This document shows, in pieces, positions 26,221-29,817 of a DNA stretch of 29,817 nt. How positions within the stretch are numbered: the first letter of the stretch is position 1; the number at the start of each line of letters is the position of its first letter. The notes beneath the pieces were generated by a model. The model was not told where the DNA came from. It was given only the letters and a program-made list of their open reading frames with translations, and searched no databases. The position numbers and the translations under genes were made by a program. The stretch is from Ochromonadaceae sp. CCMP2298 (Eukaryota; Sar; Synurophyceae; Ochromonadales; Ochromonadaceae), in the NCBI GenBank assembly GCA_026770595.1, contig MU633683.1, positions 1-29,817 on the forward strand, given 5' to 3'.

Positions 26221-28340
26221 ATGTCTATCGCGCACGGCACGCTGGCGAGGATGGTGGAGTCTGGGGATTGCATGAACTGCGTGGTGCAGGTAAGTTTTGA
26301 AAATGGAGTTAGAATTCGTAAATGGAAGCAATGTTGACCCTAGGAATCTGTATTTTGATCGAGTAGGTGATCAGTATCAAGCAAGCTGGCGGCCGCTACC
26401 AATGCATGGTTCGCGACGCATCCGAGACCAGTACTGCAATGTTCGCCACCCAGCTCAACATTATGGTTGAGGATGGAAGTGTCACGCCCAACTGCTTGTT
26501 GGAGATCAGCAAATATCTGTTTCAGCCTGTTGGACAATCCAAGTAAGTGTCCCTTCCTATCCGAAGACTGAAATCTGACTTTTAAATGACTGTTCTCCAT
26601 TCATCACAAAAAGGGTGCTCATCATCATGGGTGCCACAGTCGTCGGGTACCACGAAGGCCCCGCCGGCGGCGCCCTTCCTGCCCCACCTGCTCCCATGGC
26701 TGCTCCTGCCAACTCTTATGCATCCGCATATCCTGCTGCTTCGGGAGGCAATTACGGCTCGTACCAGCAGCAGCCCCCGCAATCTGCCGCGCCCGCTCCG
26801 AGCACTTATTACGGCAGTGGCGGCGCCCCGAATATGACCAACAACAAGCCTGTGTACAAAGACGACAGCGCCGGCGCGTCCATTATTCCAATCAGCGATA
26901 TCTACCCCTACTCGTCTCGGTGGACCATCAAAGCCCGCATCACGAACAAGTCTGACATCCGGCGCTGGTCGAACGCGAAAGGTGAAGGCACCCTCTTCAG
27001 CATCGACCTACTGGACAACCAGGGCGGCGAGATCAGAGCTACATTTTTCAAGGAATCGTGCGAGAAGTTCTTCCCTGTCCTGGAGGAGGGAAAGGTCTAC
27101 ACGCTCGCTGGAGGCACGCTCAAAATTGTCCAGAACAGGCAGTACACCACTATCAAGAACCAGTACGAGCTGACTTTCGGCATCCACGCCAACATCCAAG
27201 CTGCTTCGGACGACCGCGGTATCTCGAAGATGAACTTCAGCTTCGTCAAGATCAAGAGCATCAACGAGACCGAGCCCAACTCGACGGTAGATGTGATCGC
27301 AATTGTTCGCGCTGCGTCTGAGGTGTCCACTATTGTGTCAACAAAGCAGGCCGGGAAGGTCCTGGAGAAGCGAGAGCTCACCCTTGTCGACGACTCACTG
27401 AGCGAGGTAATACACACATGACGCATCGCATATAAGCCTATACTAACATGCCTACTAACATGCACTCCCTGCTCAGATCCGCGTGACCATTTGGGGGGAG
27501 AAGGCGACCAGCGCGCAGTACGACTGGCAGTCCAACCCCATCGTGGCCTTCAAGGGGCTCAGGGTCAGCGACTACGGAGGCAGAAGCTTGGGTGCGATAT
27601 CCGGCACGTCGATCACGGTGTCCCCCGAAGTCCCTGAGGGCATTGAGCTTTTCAATTGGCGGAACAGCTTCCCCGGCGGCGTGATTCCCCTGGGCCAGTC
27701 GCTCTCCTCCGCTGGTGGTTCGGGAGGTGGGATTGGGAATGATAGTATTGAGAAGAGAATCGAGCTGTCGGCCATTAAGGACAACAACATGGGTGTGGGA
27801 GAGAAGCCTGACTGGGCTACCGTGAAGGGCTCCATCAGCTTCCTCAAGCACGACAACGATCCCTGGTACACGGCCTGCACAGGTGCGGACTGCAACAAGA
27901 AAGTCGTCGAGGGACCGGGCGGCAACTGGATCTGCGAGAAGTGCAACATCACGACTCAGGAGGTAAGAATTTCTCTTTTCGTCAGCCCTCGCAATATATT
28001 AACCCACCCTTCCCTCGAACAGTGCAACTATCGGTACGTCCTCAGCCTGTGCTTGATCGACAACAGCGCCAGCACGTGGGTGTCGCTGTTCAACGAGCAG
28101 GCGGAGGCGCTGTTGGGTAAGACGGCCAAAGAGCTCTACGACATGCGCGCCAACGACAACCAGGCAGACTACGAGCGCGTCTTCTCCGACTGCATGTTCA
28201 GGCCCTACCTGACCAAGCTGCGCATCAAGCAGGAGACCGTGGGGGACGAGATGCGCACCAAGAGCGTGGCCAACGCTATGGCTCCCATGGACTACCCCGG
28301 GGAGTGCCGCAAGCTCATCGAGGCTATCAACAAGTACTAA
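26221..28340 (+). CDS. RPA1: Replication protein A 70 kDa subunit
   Basis: Five exons: 26221-26289, 26367-26542, 26614-27406, 27477-27962, 28023-28340; 613 residues, close to the 616 of human RPA1. It binds single-stranded DNA in replication, repair and recombination. The N-terminal OB fold (DBD-F) is split over exons 1-3 (FATQLNIMVEDG, KVLIIMGATVVGYHEG). A Pro/Ala/Ser/Tyr-rich linker follows, then DBD-A (IIPISDIYPYSSRWTIKAR) and DBD-B (VDVIAIVRAASEVSTIVSTK). DBD-C holds the zinc site formed by CTGADCNKK and WICEKCN. The end (ECRKLIEAI) contains the trimerisation helix. The 60-base intron 4 has no stop and a length divisible by three, so its retention would add 20 residues beside the zinc site. 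Confidence 0.96.
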
Positions 28341-28632
28341 AGCCCAGGAGGTTGATGGGGACACTAGCGCCACAGAACCAATGTGCGAATATGCGTAATT
28401 TTTCAAATCTAGGGTTTAGCTTGCAGAAAAGGAATTAGGAATCTGGAAAAACAGTGAGAAAACGTAATAAAAATGAATCATGACGCGAAAGCCTTATCTT
28501 AATGTTGTTTCCCTGTTGCTTTTCAAATTGCTAGCATCATTGCAAGATGGTCTATTATATTATTATCAAAACTAAGCATTCAGCGAGTTAGAATCTACTT
28601 CAAAGGCAGATTTGGCACTTCGGATGGCGTGC
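28341..28632. other. Convergent 3' gap between RPA1 and aldolase
   Basis: A 292-base A+T-rich spacer with no coding signal. AATAAA at 28466-28471 is a possible polyadenylation signal for RPA1. Confidence 0.5.
28466..28471 (+). terminator. Candidate polyadenylation signal AATAAA
   Basis: The hexamer is 126 bases after the RPA1 stop codon. Confidence 0.3.
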
Positions 28633-29813
28633 TTAGTACTTGTAGCCCTTCACAAAGAGGGTGCCGTCGGCAGAAGGCTGGGAGCCAGCAATGTAACTGC
28701 CGAGGTTGGCCTCGGAGTTTGCCTGGGCGCGGGCCAGGAGTGCGGCCTGGGCGGCGGGCACGTTCTCGAGCTTGCCCCCCCACGCCTTAAGGGTGGACTG
28801 CTGCAGGGCACGGCCATAGGAGAAGGTCACGGACCAAGGGCCCTTGCGCTGGATCTTGTTCATTGTGTTGAGGTAGATGGAGGCCTCCTCCTCCGACAGA
28901 CCGCCGGACAGGAAGGTGATGCCGGGCACGGAGGGGGGCACGCAGCGCTCCAGGGTGCGGATAGTGTACTCGGCGATCTTCTGGGGGGTCACGGGCTCGG
29001 TGCACTCTGCACCGGGCACGGTCATGGAGGGCTTGAGGATGGAGCCCTCGAGGAAGACGCCGTTATCGCTGAGGGCCTTGTACACGGTAGCCAGCACCTT
29101 CTCCTGCACCTCGGCGGTGCGCTCGATGCTGTGGTCGCCGTCCATCAGGATCTCCGGCTCCACGATGGGCACCAGGCCGGACTCCTGCACGGCACGAGCG
29201 TAGCGGGCAAGACCCCATGCATTCTCCTGCAGAGAAAGGGCGGAGGGGGTGTTGTCGGAGATCTGCAGCACGGCTCTCCACTTGGCGAAGCGGGCGCCCT
29301 GTGCGTAATAGTTGGCGGCGCGCTCCTTCAGGCCGTCCAGGCCAGTGCACCTACGGGGAGCGCAAAATTTCACCGGAAGGAAGAGTATATTCTGTTAGAT
29401 GGGGCGAGAGAAGTGGGGCCAGTGCTTAATGCGAGGAGGCGGGGAGGCGGGACTCACCATGTCTCGAAGGACTCTCCACCGGGCAGGGGCTGCAGGCCAG
29501 TGTCGACCTTGATGCCGGGGAAGATGTCGTTGCCCTTCAGGATGTCAACGAAAGACTTTCCGTTCTCGCTCTGGTACAGGGTCTCCTCGTACAGGATGGC
29601 GCCGGAGATGTACTTGCCGAGGCCGGGGGCGGAGAAAAGTAGGCCTCTGTAGGCGAGTCTGTTCGCCTCGGTGTTCTCGACGCCGATGGACTCCAGGCGC
29701 TTGCCGATGGTCTTCGTGGACTCATCAACTGCCAGGATTCCCTTGCCGGGGCCGGCAATCTTCGCGGCAGTGGCGGCCAACTCCTCTCTGTAGTCGGAGA
29801 GAGCCATCTTCAT
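28633..29813 (-). CDS. FBA: Class I fructose-bisphosphate aldolase
   Basis: Two exons, 29813-29458 and 29350-28633, joined in the Trp codon of ETW-CTGLDG across a 107-base intron; 357 residues. It cleaves fructose 1,6-bisphosphate to two triose phosphates through a Schiff base. Key sites are seen: GILAVDES (Asp), [10 protein letters not shown] (Lys), PIVEPEIL (Glu), the Schiff-base lysine in GSILKPSM, and the C-terminal Tyr in VKGYKY. From the ATG at 29813 the protein starts like cytosolic class I enzymes ([12 protein letters not shown]). The window ends four bases further, so an upstream exon with a targeting peptide cannot be excluded. Strong G+C third positions suggest high expression. Confidence 0.95.
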
Positions 29814-29817
29814 GGGG

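Noticed and set aside
1-29817. CRISPR array or bacterial operon
   Set aside because: Repeats are tandem and without regular spacers, and genes have spliceosomal introns and eukaryotic families.

Overview
The window is nuclear DNA of a eukaryote with a compact, gene-dense genome. Genes lie on both strands, 27 short GT-AG introns (58 to 266 bases) can be placed by protein homology, and some convergent genes end about 40 to 45 bases apart. Most exons prefer G or C at third codon positions, while gaps and introns are richer in A+T. Three proteins (SET-domain methyltransferase, SQD1, DUF1415) begin with a signal peptide whose predicted cleavage site is followed directly by phenylalanine (SVAS-F, MGA-F, AAA-F). 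This is the bipartite plastid-import signal of algae with a complex red-derived plastid. With SQD1 (plastid sulfolipid synthesis) the best guess is a cryptophyte such as Guillardia or a similar chromist alga. The species is inferred, not shown.

Layout. 1-5555 (+): 3' part of a giant serine/SQ-rich protein of unknown function. 5556-6816: gap with coding-like fragments and a heptamer repeat. 6817-8715 (+): plastid-type SET methyltransferase of the Rubisco LSMT class. 9345-10574 (+): orphan ORF carrying a 37-base inverted repeat. 10616-11617 (-): secretory-type SAM methyltransferase. 12043-14970 (+): PB1 plus STE11/MEKK-like kinase, five exons. 15016-16449 (-): SQD1. 17014-20212 (+): ATG7, ten exons. 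20329-20537: a 209-base foldback (MITE-like) element. 20830-22825 (+): plastid-targeted DUF1415 protein, seven exons. 22952-24347 (-): proteasome ATPase Rpt5. 24822-25169 (+): Tim13. 26221-28340 (+): RPA1. 28633-29813 (-): class I fructose-bisphosphate aldolase reaching the right window edge.

The genes do not form one pathway. Three serve the plastid; the others cover autophagy, proteolysis, mitochondrial import, DNA replication/repair, signalling and central carbon metabolism. Coupling is most likely at the level of shared divergent promoters (MTase/kinase, SQD1/ATG7, Rpt5/Tim13) and overlapping 3' ends. The most notable observations are the plastid DUF1415 protein with two C-terminal heme-regulatory-motif-like CP sites, the foldback element, the inverted repeat inside the orphan ORF, a CCTGGGAA-like motif about 175-260 bases before several start codons, and a roughly 100-residue insertion inside the kinase domain.
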